Below, one piece after another: positions 9,913-18,964 of a stretch of DNA of 21,373 bases. A program made the position numbers and the translations under genes. The notes beneath the pieces were generated by a model that was not told the DNA's origin, did not search any database, and was given only the letters and a program-made list of their open reading frames with translations. This DNA comes from Larix sibirica (lineage: Eukaryota; Streptophyta; Pinopsida; Pinales; Pinaceae). The number at the start of each line of letters is the position of its first letter. Within the stretch, counting starts at the first letter, position 1. The DNA lies in assembly GCA_004151065.3 (NCBI GenBank), contig NWUY0300009419.1, positions 1 through 21,373 on the forward strand. The letters run 5' to 3'.

Positions 9913-10507
9913 CCTAATTGTAACAAATCAAGGTATGCAACAAAATTAGCCACAAATTTATGTTGTAAATATAATCCACTAGAGGGGGATTCAAGTTTCA
10001 AGCTCTACTCATACAATTAATGTCTTACTTTTACATACTCTTATATTGATGATGAGAACATTCTTTTTGTGGATCACCTTTCTATATATGAACCTGCTTC
10101 CCATGCTTCTTCTACTACAAACAGTGATTCCAATGCTCCTAAATTAGTTTTTTGCTCTATTAAAATGCTTTATGTTTTCATCCCAAAATAAGTTGAACCT
10201 TGCAATGCTATTGTTGACTATCAATAACAATTAGCCAAATGTCATGTTGGTCATATCTAAGTCCATTATTGGTCAACTACAAAAAATGATCAATTATCTC
10301 GTCAACTACCGTAGCCCAACATGGTGGATTTTCCCCATTCCTTGTTATTTGCTTAGTCTACTCAACCTTCATATGTAGCAACTTCTCCACCTATGCTACA
10401 ACCAACTTCAATTATTTATACACCTTCAGATCTAGGACTATTTCCAAGAGCAAAGAACTCCATGCTGGCCTATAAAATTAGTTGAGGCATACTACCATAA
10501 ATGTTTT
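9913..10507 (+). pseudogene. Degraded linker between zinc knuckle and coiled coil
   Basis: Short open stretches rich in Ser, Pro and Thr (for example around 10370-10440) fit a low-complexity linker in a polyprotein. Stops are frequent and no domain was recognised. Minus-strand frames over this area are shadows. Confidence 0.35.
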
Positions 10508-10740
10508 TTATGAAGTTGCTCAGGATAAAAACTTGTAGATCCAAGAAAAGAAAAAGTTGCTTAGAAAATTAATGACATCTCTTGTAGAAGACAAAGCCGA
10601 GTGTAAAGAAATGATCGGTGCTTTAGAAAAATCTTTTGAAGAGGATATGCTAGAACAATATAAGAATGCCATGACTGAATAAGAAGCATTAGTCAAGATC
10701 CCAAATGATGAAATAAATGGAAAGGTACTATCCATCCCTA
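10508..10740 (+). pseudogene. Charged coiled-coil segment in frame with the protease remnant
   Basis: This frame, which continues into the protease, encodes a Lys/Glu-rich helical stretch: EKKKLLRKLMTSLVEDKAEC, then EMIGALEKSFEEDMLEQYKN. It is interrupted by one TAG near its start and one TAA near its end. Hydrophobic residues recur about every three to four positions, as in a coiled coil. It sits between capsid/zinc and protease. Function is unknown; a spacer or oligomerisation role is inference. Confidence 0.5.
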
Positions 10741-11119
10741 CAAATGAAGACATATATATGACATGATTGGAAAATAAGCATGTCATCATTGTAGGTATCA
10801 AAGTATAAAATTATAAGCTTTATTTTCTTGATACCTGGATTGACATAGGTGCTATGATTTCATGTGCAAAGAAAGAAGTTATTCCAAAATATTATTGTCA
10901 TCCTGTAAATCTGAGATTTAAAGCCATTAATGGAAGCTTTATACCCATCTAAGGATATACTCCCAATTTTCCAGTCCAAATTAATAACTTAACAACAAAG
11001 GTCACATTGTATTGTTTTGATAGAAGGACCGATGTGTTATTCGACCAAGATTTTGTAAATGACCATCTTCCTTTTACAATGCACAAGCATAATGTGATTT
11101 TGAATTATACAACACAATG
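10741..11119 (+). pseudogene. Retroviral-type aspartic protease remnant, caulimovirid-like
   Basis: The same frame carries the active-site segment WIDIGAMISCAKKEVIP (around 10840-10890), where the family has D-T/S-G-A. Thr is replaced by Ile, so it would be inactive. About 65 residues on, the closing motif reads DVLFDQDFVNDHLPFTMHK. A hydrophobic-Asp-Phe-x3-x-Pro-Phe ending and an xxxVIP segment after the active site resemble pararetrovirus proteases more than the GMDWL ending of gypsy elements. There are in-frame stops near 10764, 10807 and 10951, and the frame ends with TGA at about 11119. This is the strongest piece for calling the segment pararetroviral. Confidence 0.6.
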
Positions 11120-11566
11120 ATCACTATCCTTGGAAGTAACACAACTAAAAATGTGGAGACTACTATAGAAGAGAAAGAGCCTCTAGAATCTGTTGAAAAA
11201 ATGTTGAGAATCAAAAGATTGTAAAACATCGAGAGTTATATGGAGGGTTAATAGTATTTGATATTTCGTATAAAATAGAAAAAGGATTACGCATCAGACT
11301 AACCCAATGCCTTTTGATCTATGAAAAATACTTCGTGGATCTTCCTGTAAACTATGTGTCCTGTGAATGTCTCATCCTCTGGTAGGGAAATACTCTAATC
11401 TGAGTTACTGGTAGGGAAATACTCTAACCTTTGGTTTGGTTTTGAAATATTGTTCCAATGCTACTGGTTTAATTTCTTATATGAAGACATAGACACTGCA
11501 AAGAAACATTAGCAAGTGAGATCTAAATTTTTTTGTTGTTCCTCCATAACTAAACAAGATGTTCCA
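11120..11566 (+). pseudogene. Decayed region where reverse transcriptase would be expected; none found
   Basis: A Glu-rich frame runs on from the protease to about 11222, with a one-base shift. After that I see no RT motifs on either strand. RT and RNase H, which would be roughly 2 kb, appear to be deleted or rearranged away. A 20-base direct repeat (11379-11427) lies inside. Confidence 0.45.
11379..11427. repeat. Perfect 20-bp direct repeat, 29-bp period
   Basis: CTGGTAGGGAAATACTCTAA occurs at 11379-11398 and again at 11408-11427, with nine bases between. It looks like a local slippage or repair duplication. Confidence 0.95.
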
Positions 11567-11752
11567 CCTAGCATGTCCAAATACCCCTTTTGCAAATGCT
11601 TATTCTTGCTCCCATATATGGCTTATAAACACCTACTAATTGATTCAGAGCAATAAGATGAGACTAATGGTCTTGAGGTTGCTCGGTACATGTTAGATCG
11701 TGATCCTAATTCCTTTAATGGCCATCCAACAAATGCTCTTTGCACCGATTGA
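11567..11752 (+). pseudogene. Unassigned decayed reading frame, 61 codons with one internal stop
   Basis: One frame reads PSMSKYPFCKCLFLLPYMAY, continues to a single TAA near 11654, then has GLEVARYMLDRDPNSFNGHP and ends at TGA. The low stop density and ordinary amino-acid mix suggest a former coding region, perhaps the end of the viral polyprotein. I do not recognise a domain, and chance is not excluded. Confidence 0.3.
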
Positions 11753-12027
11753 TTTATCTACTATAATTATTAATATTCATTTGGAAACGTCATGGGCTAT
11801 GCCAATAGCTCCATGTTGTATTGATGGCCATGATATATTCTTGAGTAAACATTAAGTGGGTCCCCTTATGTCAAAATGCCTTAGGGGAGGAGATAATGAG
11901 TGGTTGTCCCCACTCACCCACTAATTTTTTTCATTGATTATCCTTAATGAGACCATTTGAGGTGGTAAATTAGATTTCACGACTAACAACTTCCAGTTGT
12001 CTACCACAAAGAACCCATTTCTCACCC

Positions 12028-12035
12028 TATATATT
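12028..12035 (+). promoter_or_regulatory. TATA-like box of a pararetrovirus-style leader region
   Basis: TATATATT follows CTCACCC and precedes a 450-base stretch without a long frame. That stretch holds, in order, a strong hairpin (12192-12244), AATAAA (12384-12389) and a tRNA-Met-like site (12476-12486). The order promoter, structured leader, primer site resembles the large intergenic region of caulimovirids. Promoter activity is inferred. Confidence 0.4.
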
Positions 12036-12191
12036 GAAGCCTCTCAATCTCATTCAGGCACTGGTTAAGATTAATGGAGAGGAAAGAGAAGAGTCTAAGC
12101 ATTGAGTATGAAGTCTTAGGAAGTTCCTTAGGTCCAATACGCAGGTAGTTTGATTTGAATTAAGTGCTAGGTCATTAAAACCTAGCCTTGG

Positions 12192-12244
12192 GCATAAAAG
12201 AGTCTTTTAAGCACCCTTTTGTTTATGCTCCAACTCTTTTATGC
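12192..12244 (+). other. Leader hairpin, 12-bp perfect stem
   Basis: GCATAAAAGAGT (12192-12203) pairs exactly with ACTCTTTTATGC (12233-12244) around a 29-base loop. It lies about 160 bases downstream of the TATA-like box. Caulimovirid leaders usually contain a long stem-loop used in ribosome shunting, so a similar role is possible but not shown. Confidence 0.75.
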
Positions 12245-12383
12245 GATTTGTAGGGTGGTTCAAGCATTGTGACCACTCCCACTTATAAATCACTCTGTCA
12301 TTCAAAGAGTTGAACCCCAATTTGCTACTTACTGGGAACAACGACTATTGGATCTATTATGTATATCAATAATTTCATAAGTT

Positions 12384-12389
12384 AATAAA
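12384..12389 (+). terminator. Possible polyadenylation signal
   Basis: AATAAA occurs in an AT-rich context about 350 bases after the TATA-like box and about 90 bases before the primer-site-like sequence. The position fits a retroelement or pararetrovirus leader, but the hexamer is common in AT-rich DNA. Confidence 0.3.
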
Positions 12390-12475
12390 ATCATATTCTA
12401 TGAATGATTTATTCTGAACTTTTTGTGTGAAAATCATTGAAGATCTATGCATATAGATCAGATGTTGAGAATTGG

Positions 12476-12486
12476 TGGTATCAAAG
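12476..12486 (+). promoter_or_regulatory. tRNA-Met primer-binding-site-like sequence
   Basis: TGGTATCAAAG matches the plant retroelement site TGGTATCAGAG at 10 of 11 bases. The inverted LTR-like copy starts directly after it, with its own degenerate primer site on the other strand (12487-12497). Two primer sites therefore lie back to back. Confidence 0.5.
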
Positions 12487-12831
12487 TGTATACCAAATGT
12501 TATGTATCGAACCTTGAAATATCATGATAAAACATAATACACAAAATTTACACAACATGTGAGCATAGAGCACGACTCAAAGATAGACAAGAGAGATGAG
12601 CTACACAATATTTCATTAAGGAATAAGATAACCTTCCCCAAATACCCCATTACAATCATATATCCAAATCACATATGTTAATCTTCATAGTGATAACATA
12701 ACCTCTATGTATACCTATTTAATCATTACACATGTGGGTCTTGCATACAATTACCCCATTGCATATACATTTAACCCCATATGTACCCTTTGTGGTGTCA
12801 TCACATTATGCATACTAATGGGGACCCAACT
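12487..12831 (-). repeat. LTR/promoter-like repeat, right arm of the inverted pair
   Basis: On the minus strand this stretch follows 8578-8954 over its whole length. Shared landmarks are the TTGGGTCCCC start, GGTTAAATGTATATG, TCACTATGAAGAT, a GTGCTCTATGCTCACAT block, and the ATAACATTTGGTATACA end. The two arms enclose about 3.5 kb of pararetrovirus-like sequence. Divergence between the arms suggests they are old or came from different family members. Confidence 0.75.
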
Positions 12832-12888
12832 CACTTTACTAATATTATTTCAAATGAGCTCATAAGACCCAAAACAAAGCATCGAGCA
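12832..12888. other. Short spacer between inverted-repeat arm and LINE 3' end
   Basis: This is AT-rich sequence without features. It would contain the target-site copy of the LINE insertion if one survives. Confidence 0.4.
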
Positions 12889-13261
12889 TTTTTTTTAAGA
12901 GAAACGGTTTTGAATTTGTATTAAACTATCGTTTCCATCGAAATATTACAAAACTTTCGGGCTACTAACATGCTAAAAGGATTTAAAAGCAATGCCTAGA
13001 GAGAAACAACTTCTAGTATTATAAACAAATCTTATTCTTTTTCAGTTTTCAAAACTATAATATTTATATTGTAGATTTGTACAAACTGTCCTAAAAGGAA
13101 TATACACGAATATATTTATTAACCAAATGCTTGATCAAAATGAGGCAAACCCAAGACTACCCATATCTTGTGCTACAAATCCCATCCTTAGCTAGCATAA
13201 GTATCGAGTCCTCCTCCATAGCCTCTGTATCCATTAAGGAGGAAGCCCGACAATGGATACA

Positions 13262-13456
13262 CTAGTTTATCTCGATTAATTTTCCCAACTTAGTCCTTAT
13301 CTCTTCAAGAATCTCGCCTTGTTCCCGTATGTTGCTCTCTATATCTTCAATTTTGGAGTCCAAGTTGGAAATGTAATAGGATATATGCCTAAGGGCATCC
13401 AACACACCACCAATACAATCATGAATGACTCTCAACATGTGTTTAAGGTCATCCAC
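13262..13456 (-). pseudogene. Coiled-coil frame in the LINE tail, 64 codons, unrecognised
   Basis: The frame encodes a stretch with a clear heptad pattern: ISNLDSKIEDIESNIREQGE, then ILEEIRTKLGKLIEIN and a stop. It has the same strand as the RNase H remnant and follows a second open stretch (13871-13614). It could be the C-terminal end of the LINE protein or a separate captured segment. The Met at 13456 is only the first in the open stretch. I know no plant family by this sequence. Confidence 0.4.
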
Positions 13457-13613
13457 ATATTCTCAAACTTCTGAATAATTATCACCAATACGTCATCTTC
13501 TCGAGACAATGGTTGGTCGGAATAACATTTTTTCCTACAGACCAAGAGCCAGAGGATTCCCCCTCCATGAGGCACCCAAACCAGAAAGAAGGAGCATGAT
13601 GTCTCAAATAAAA

Positions 13614-13871
13614 TTATACAGATCTCCCATGAACCAAAATCTCACCAATATGATTTTTCGTTCCTTTTGTAGAACTTGTATTCAGATTAGCATCGATGAG
13701 ATAGGAGCAAAGAGTTTCTTTTGAAAATTCACCGTTCGAGGCTAACTGACTTGACCCAGGAGGTTGAATCTCATAAATCTCCTCCTCTACCTCAAACATA
13801 GACCCTTGCTCAGACACATAATGCAAAGGGGAGGATTTCCCGTATGAAATTAAGCTTGAAGTCTTGTTCAT
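13614..13871 (-). pseudogene. Unrecognised open stretch downstream of LINE RNase H, 85 codons
   Basis: This open frame starts MNKTSSLISYGKSSPLHY and contains an acidic FEVEEEIYEIQPP segment, with no domain I recognise. It lies between RNase H and the coiled-coil frame on the same strand. The intervening DNA (13872-14200) also has readable pieces, such as KFHWRLI near 14070, suggesting one longer decayed coding region. The plus-strand frame at 13509-13724 is its shadow. Confidence 0.35.
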
Positions 13872-14204
13872 CTCTCTTCTTCTGAGGAAAGGAGCCTTGA
13901 ATATTGATTACAGGAGAGCCTGGCGCACTTGGTAGATACGATCGGGCTAGCATGAGAAGCTCATAAATTCACCACCACGCTGAGGACATATTTCTTGTGC
14001 CACATGCCTTACCTTTTCCATCTAGCCGCCACCCGCATAACTGTGGATAAGCCTCCAATGGAACTTATCGTCGTTGAGGGTCCCTTTACAATTCCTATTA
14101 TAAAGTTACTAGCTAACCTTATACTTCCTCCCACCTAATGACATGGTATCCATTTACTTTGTGGTGGGTCTTGGTTATACACAATCATTCCTTATTGTAG
14201 CCTG

Positions 14205-14560
14205 GCACCCTATTTTGCAAACAAATCAACCTTGTCATTGTTATTTCATCAAATATGGTACATAGATATAGAGTTGGGTATTTTGAGAAAGCTCATCATT
14301 TTTTTTTAAGATGCTCAAGGTTTAGCTCTTGGATTTTCATGCAACTTTGTATTTTGTGTATGAAAGTTAGGGAATATCCATAAATGTGGACCTTCATTAT
14401 CTTCAGAGAGGCTATAATCTCCTCTCCTTGCAGGAGCACTAATCACTCTGCTTGATTATTGGTCTTGCATCCTAATCCCCAAGCAAAAATTTTCATCTCA
14501 TTTCCACTTGGATCCAAGAGAACCCCTCCAACACCTGCCTCCCTAAGCATCAAGGAAAAA
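14205..14560 (-). pseudogene. LINE-type RNase H domain, decayed
   Basis: RNase H removes RNA from RNA-DNA hybrids; plant LINEs often carry a copy after RT. The minus strand reads AGVGGVLLDPSGNEMKIFAW, then GLGCKTNNQAE, a TGA stop, and LVLLQGEEIIASLKI, which is the typical plant RNase H fold start. The NNQAE motif keeps its catalytic Glu. The next catalytic motif, normally G-D-S, reads GYS, so that Asp is lost. A later segment in a shifted frame, NNNDKVDLFAK (about 14210-14245), keeps the last conserved Asp and the D-x-hydrophobic-A pattern. The first catalytic Asp, expected upstream of AGVGGVL, is not recognisable. The domain is dead. Confidence 0.75.
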
Positions 14561-14580
14561 ATTATGAACTTAGCAAGTGG

Positions 14581-15678
14581 GTCCATTTTCTTTTTCCTTG
14601 CAACTCATATTTGTCCAATTTAGTGTGTAACATGTCAAAGATTGCTAATTGCATGTGACATGCACCACAAAGGGAGAATTTGTCAATTCCATACAAGAGG
14701 AGTATTTACCTATTAGAAACTATGAAGAGGAGTAGTAGATGAATGGTATTGTGCCATTATAAAGACCAATCTATGTTAGAGTACATTAACATCTTCCATA
14801 CCTGTGAGAAAAAATGGGTATTCAAAACTCTAGGAGGCACTTGGTTCTAAAATATTGCACCAAGCTACAGTTATACATCCAAATAGAAATATAATTTCTA
14901 GACATCCCTTTATTAGGATCCAATTACCATTTTGTTGTTAATATTGAGTAAAAATCAACATCTCTTTATTAGGAGACACTTACAATTATATTGTTAAGAT
15001 TGAACAAAAAAATGACAAAAGGGTAAGAAAAAGTTTACTGTCTGAAATCATCTGCAACACAATGAGGGTAAAGGTGACCCTAACCCTCAAAATAAGTGAT
15101 AGAGTAAAGATGAATATCCTTACACAATCAATCAAAGCCACATGCAAAGAAGAAGAATGGGAAGTTGAAGAAGGTCATGGGAAAGTGGTGCGACCACCCC
15201 AAAATTTCTTGGTAGAACAACAATGAATGTTGCACTATATGGTTGTTATTATCCAGGTTGGATGTGACATAATTTGATCCAACCCCAATGCCACATGATT
15301 CCATTGATAAAGAAACAAATCATTAGTGTGGAACCTAATATTACTATCACCACCAAGAAATTCCAACCATATGAACCTTAGAAAGGTGAATGTGTCTTCC
15401 TGTTATGCACCAGATTCCCAAAATAACATAAAAATTTAATGAAAGAGCAACCCATCACCTTGAGAACAAAATAGAGATGAATAGGAAGCCTCTTCGAGGG
15501 GGAGAACTCCTTATACAATGTATCAAATGCACAAGACAAGTTGAGATGATCCCAAAACTAGGTCTCCTTGGTATATAAATAGGACAAACAGTACAATTTC
15601 AATTCTAGTCAACCATATAATTACAATTAAGGTCCTAGCTGACCAATAAAGACAATATAATATAATAATAGAAATGTA
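14581..15678. other. No recognised gene; contains a diverged tandem duplication
   Basis: Both strands were scanned. There is a 54-codon open stretch from ATG at about 15092 (plus) without known motifs, and the 56-bp tandem repeat listed separately. The rest has dense stops. It could be older transposon DNA decayed beyond recognition. Confidence 0.5.
14902..15013. repeat. Diverged tandem duplication, about 56-bp period
   Basis: Copy 1 (14902-14957) and copy 2 (14958-15013) share ACATC-CTTTATTAGG, a TTACNATTNTNTTGTTAA-like middle and an AAAAATCAA-type end. Identity by eye is about 75%, so the duplication is old. Confidence 0.7.
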
Positions 15679-16400
15679 ATGTTACAATATATAGGGCTTA
15701 ACAATAAATTTTTGGCATTGGATGTAGCAAGGGAGGTTCATGGTTTGAGGATGTGGCTTTGTCAATGTATGAACGACGTTGTGGAGGTTCACGCTAACGT
15801 GAACTACTCAACACTAGTGCTAGAGAAAAGGAAGACCAAATTCAATTCTCAAGCCAACAAATCCAATAGGATGAGGCACAAGTTTAAGGGGAAGCTTGGA
15901 AGAAAATTTTGGGCCTAAGACACTAGAGTAGGAATTTTCGCTCCACTGTGACCATACCTCAAACAAAAAATCCAAAACTTGGTGCCTCTCTCACTACCAT
16001 CTAGGATTCACAGGTTTTTATCTCTAGCTTTGTTTATTTCCCTCCCCAAGGCATGCTTCTAGTTGCTTCCGATCATCAAGAGAATTCATAAAGTGCTTAT
16101 GGAGACTTCAACTTAGTAACTCAATGGAATCAATAGCTAGTGCTCCATTGGGGATTTAAATTTTATTTTGGATTATTTATGCTATGTAGATATATATTTA
16201 TATTAGGTCAGTTTATCAAAGAATCTCCTTAAACGTTTTGGAGTAAGACTTGGTTTTGTAGGCTTGCTAAAGTGTTATGTTCAACTTAAACACCCTTATT
16301 TTAAAGTCTGTATTGAAAGTTGTTTAGGTAAAGAAGAAACATGTTTTTGATAGATATAAATTATCGTTGTTGTGAAATAAATAGAACTTAATATTTAAAA
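15679..16400. other. No supported gene; one isolated 79-codon open frame
   Basis: The plus-strand frame at 15679-15918 is open but has no recognised motif, no clear upstream signals and a basic end. The rest of the region is AT-rich with frequent stops. I do not call a gene. Confidence 0.4.
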
Positions 16401-16625
16401 ATTTGATAATTGAAAGTTTGTTGCTTTTCATTTTGTTTTTTCAAAATATTATTTTGTACAACTTTGAAATTTGGAAGTTACATTTTACATGTCAATAATA
16501 TAAAAATCACAAGTTTGATAATTGAATTTTGTGGCCTTGCATCTTGTTTTATTGTTGTTTTATAAAAGCACTATTTTTTTATAATTTCAAAAATTTTAAG
16601 AAATTTTACGTCAAAATGTGAAAAA
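16401..16625. repeat. Diverged tandem duplication, about 112-bp period, AT-rich
   Basis: TTTGATAATTGAA occurs at 16402 and 16514, followed in each copy by a CTTNCATNTTGTTTT block, a TATTATTTT- or CACTATTTTT-type block, an AATTT-rich stretch and TTTTACNTCAA. Gaps and substitutions show it is old. It may be a segment of a decayed AT-rich transposon or matrix-attachment-like DNA. Confidence 0.6.
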
Positions 16626-17969
16626 CATAATTACTTTGGAAAAAATGTTTGTAAAAATCTCTCTTCAAAATATATTTATTTTTACCAATTTTATATTTTC
16701 AGTCAAATTTTAAATGTTTAGAATTATTTAACATTGTCATTAATTATGCAACATTGTTATCCATTTTGTTGTAGAAAGAAAGATGGGACTTAACCAACCA
16801 AAATGAAGACCAACACAAACAACAATAGCAAAGGACCAACCTCGACATAGAGAATAATGGCACAACAAAGGTAACCATACCAAAACATGCAAACGTTTTA
16901 GAACAAATAATAATAATAAATAGCATTGACCCCACTACCTTTTAACAAAAAAGTGGCATACAAGCAGTGAATAATGATAATAATGAAATTGCGCGATCAA
17001 AATTTAAGTTTTATAGAACTCTAGTAAGAAATAGTTTCCAATAGTGAAAACATTCAACTCAAACTAGCTTGCATGAAAATAGCCTAGTGAAGACAACTTG
17101 TGAAGGCACCAATGTTTGTTTTATTGAATTATCAGAGCCACCAATGTTGTCATGAGACCCAATAATGATAGTAGCCTTTGGTAGAGACACCCTACACAAA
17201 CACTAATAAAACTTGCCATTGAAATACAACACCTATGAGATTATTGATTGTCCAATGTTTATGCACAAGAGCAAAGAAACTAGTACATGTTGATTATGGT
17301 TGTGTGTGTGTGTTTTTCTCAAGAAAACATAGTGGGGGATTGAGTTGTCAATTATAGACGTTTTGATGGTTATAAAAAAATTTATTGAAATTTTCATATT
17401 TCAAAGCTCAATGAGAGATGACTAAAAATAGTTGACCAATTCCAATAAAACAAGATAAATACTGCCCAAAACTAATAACAATGCATCAAAATTTAGTAAT
17501 GCAGTAGAGATGCTTGAGAGGCCTACAAATAGTGAATACATGAGCATTGAAAATCAATAATGATAATTTACGGTTTTAAAAATCATGTTTGAAGAAGAGT
17601 ATTTTGGTCATACATTGTTTGGAATCTACTTCATGGAATTATATGATTGGGACATTGAATCCATCTAACTCATACAATATGCCCCCAAGAGATTGGTAAA
17701 AGGAAAAACAAAATGTTATAAAAGTTCAAGGTTTGTGATTACCCCTGGAAAACATGTTTAATGAGGATTTCAATTATTTGGGTCAAAATAAGTAGGTTGT
17801 ATGATGATTTCAACATGTTGTTGATAACTACATTGGAGGTCAAGTACTATTATCAACTTTTACATCTATAAGGAGTAATGCAATATGGGATAGGATGCAC
17901 AAAAAAATGTAAATTTATTTATGAAGTTGGTGTTAGTTTTTCATCATTTAATTCAAAATGATCTAGGAT
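16626..17969. other. No recognised gene or transposon
   Basis: This is AT-rich DNA with only short frames, including a 63-codon minus frame (16744-16935) with a hydrophobic, low-complexity translation that I consider chance. A (TG)6 microsatellite lies at 17301-17312. Confidence 0.5.
17301..17312. repeat. (TG)6 microsatellite
   Basis: Six TG units follow GATTATGGT and precede a T5 run. Confidence 0.9.
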
Positions 17970-18130
17970 CTTAACTGAGAGAATAACATGCACAGCAAAA
18001 CAAACACAAGAGACAAGAGACACAAAGCATTTCATCGGGGAAACCATAAAGGAGAAAAACCCGCAACTNGACACCGCCGCTTGGGTTACCAAAACGTTGT
18101 AATTTTAACCTCGAAACAAAATGGGTTGAT
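17970..18130 (+). mobile_element. Possible Ty1/copia-type LTR fragment containing an N
   Basis: The motif run CATCGGGGAAACC, AAAGGAGAAAAACCCGC, CCGCTTGGGTTACC resembles a stretch found in many plant copia LTRs (GGGGAAACCC ... GGGAAAAACC followed by a CGGC-type block). A single N lies at 18069 in the middle. No TG start, primer site or internal domain can be fixed, so the boundaries are approximate and the call is tentative. Confidence 0.3.
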
Positions 18131-18204
18131 ACCAGTATCATCACTTTTTGTTTTGGGGTTTTTTTCTGTGTTTTTGACGTTAAAAAGTGATTTTTTATGG
18201 GTAG

Positions 18205-18243
18205 AGTTCTCGTTCATAGTATATAGTTCTCGTTTCATAGTAT
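18205..18243. repeat. Tandem duplication, 20-bp period
   Basis: AGTTCTCGTTCATAGTAT (18205-18222) is followed by AGTTCTCGTTTCATAGTAT (18225-18243), differing by one inserted T. Confidence 0.9.
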
Positions 18244-18964
18244 AAGTGGTTTATTTTATACCAAATATAGATATCTTCATAAAATGCATACTGTAATAAT
18301 ATTCAGAACTTAGTATTTCCTAGATATTTTCTCTGTTTTTCATACAATATTTGCAAGTTTAAAAATAGAAGATATTAGTGAAAATCAAATAGATCAGAAT
18401 AGGATAGATTATTCTAAGTAGAATGTTGTTCTCATTTGTACTTATAAATAAAAATAAAAACTCTGAAAAGTGTTATACAGTTAATATTGAAAACCTAGAA
18501 ACATGCAGGATAAAATATCATTATTGCTAAATAGTTCAGAGTCGAATAGACTGTTACCAGTATGCTACTAATAGTGTTAACATATAGTATTAATAATAGA
18601 ATTGCATTATTATATATAATACACATATATCGAATACATTATTAATATTCACATCTCATAATGTTTATACTTCATATACTTACAGTAGAAAAAAATCGAT
18701 CAATACTCCAGTACTCTAATACACAGATTTTGTAATAGATAAAGTTTGCACAAATCAAAGCATATATTCCCTTAACTCGTAACATCAGTATTTTATGCAA
18801 TAGTATACTCAACATAAGTGTTTATACAAATAAACCAGCATGGAATACTTTACGCAGAACTCATATCAACTTCAAATGATCACGATAATGGACAAATAGA
18901 AGTATCAAATAATTCATTATTGCTCCATTAAAAATCAACAATTCAGAAGAGCTCATCAAGTCAA
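18244..18964. repeat. AT-rich start of the hairpin-bearing repeat; weaker inverted repeats
   Basis: There are no reading frames of note. Weak inverted repeats occur, for instance AGTC/GACT near 18540-18553, but they are less regular than in the following section. Confidence 0.4.

Larger units (their letters stand above)
12889..14580 (-). mobile_element. 3' part of a plant LINE (non-LTR retrotransposon)
   Basis: Read on the minus strand, an RNase H domain (about 14560-14205) is followed by a decayed coding tail, an untranslated stretch and a short A run. The A run is T8 on the plus strand (12889-12896), right after AAACCGTTTCTCTTAA, a plausible LINE 3' end. Plant L1-type LINEs carry RNase H after the RT. 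No RT or endonuclease is seen, so the copy is 5'-truncated, as is usual, or its upstream part has decayed. The 5' limit is uncertain; I place it where the coding signal fades near 14580. Confidence 0.65.

Noticed and set aside
9648-10001. Minus-strand frames at 9648-10001 and 10520-10801.
   Set aside because: They are shadows of the plus-strand zinc-knuckle and coiled-coil frames, which carry real motifs.
11567-11752. Reading this decayed frame as the end of viral RNase H.
   Set aside because: No catalytic motif of RNase H or RT can be seen, so only an unassigned frame is reported.
15679-15918. A 79-codon plus-strand frame with a basic C-terminal part.
   Set aside because: It is isolated, has no motif or neighbouring coding signal, and its length is within chance expectation for a 21-kb window.
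17988-18245. An 85-codon plus-strand frame running over the N.
   Set aside because: It crosses an undetermined base and spans the LTR-like motif; the translation is low-complexity and unlike any family.
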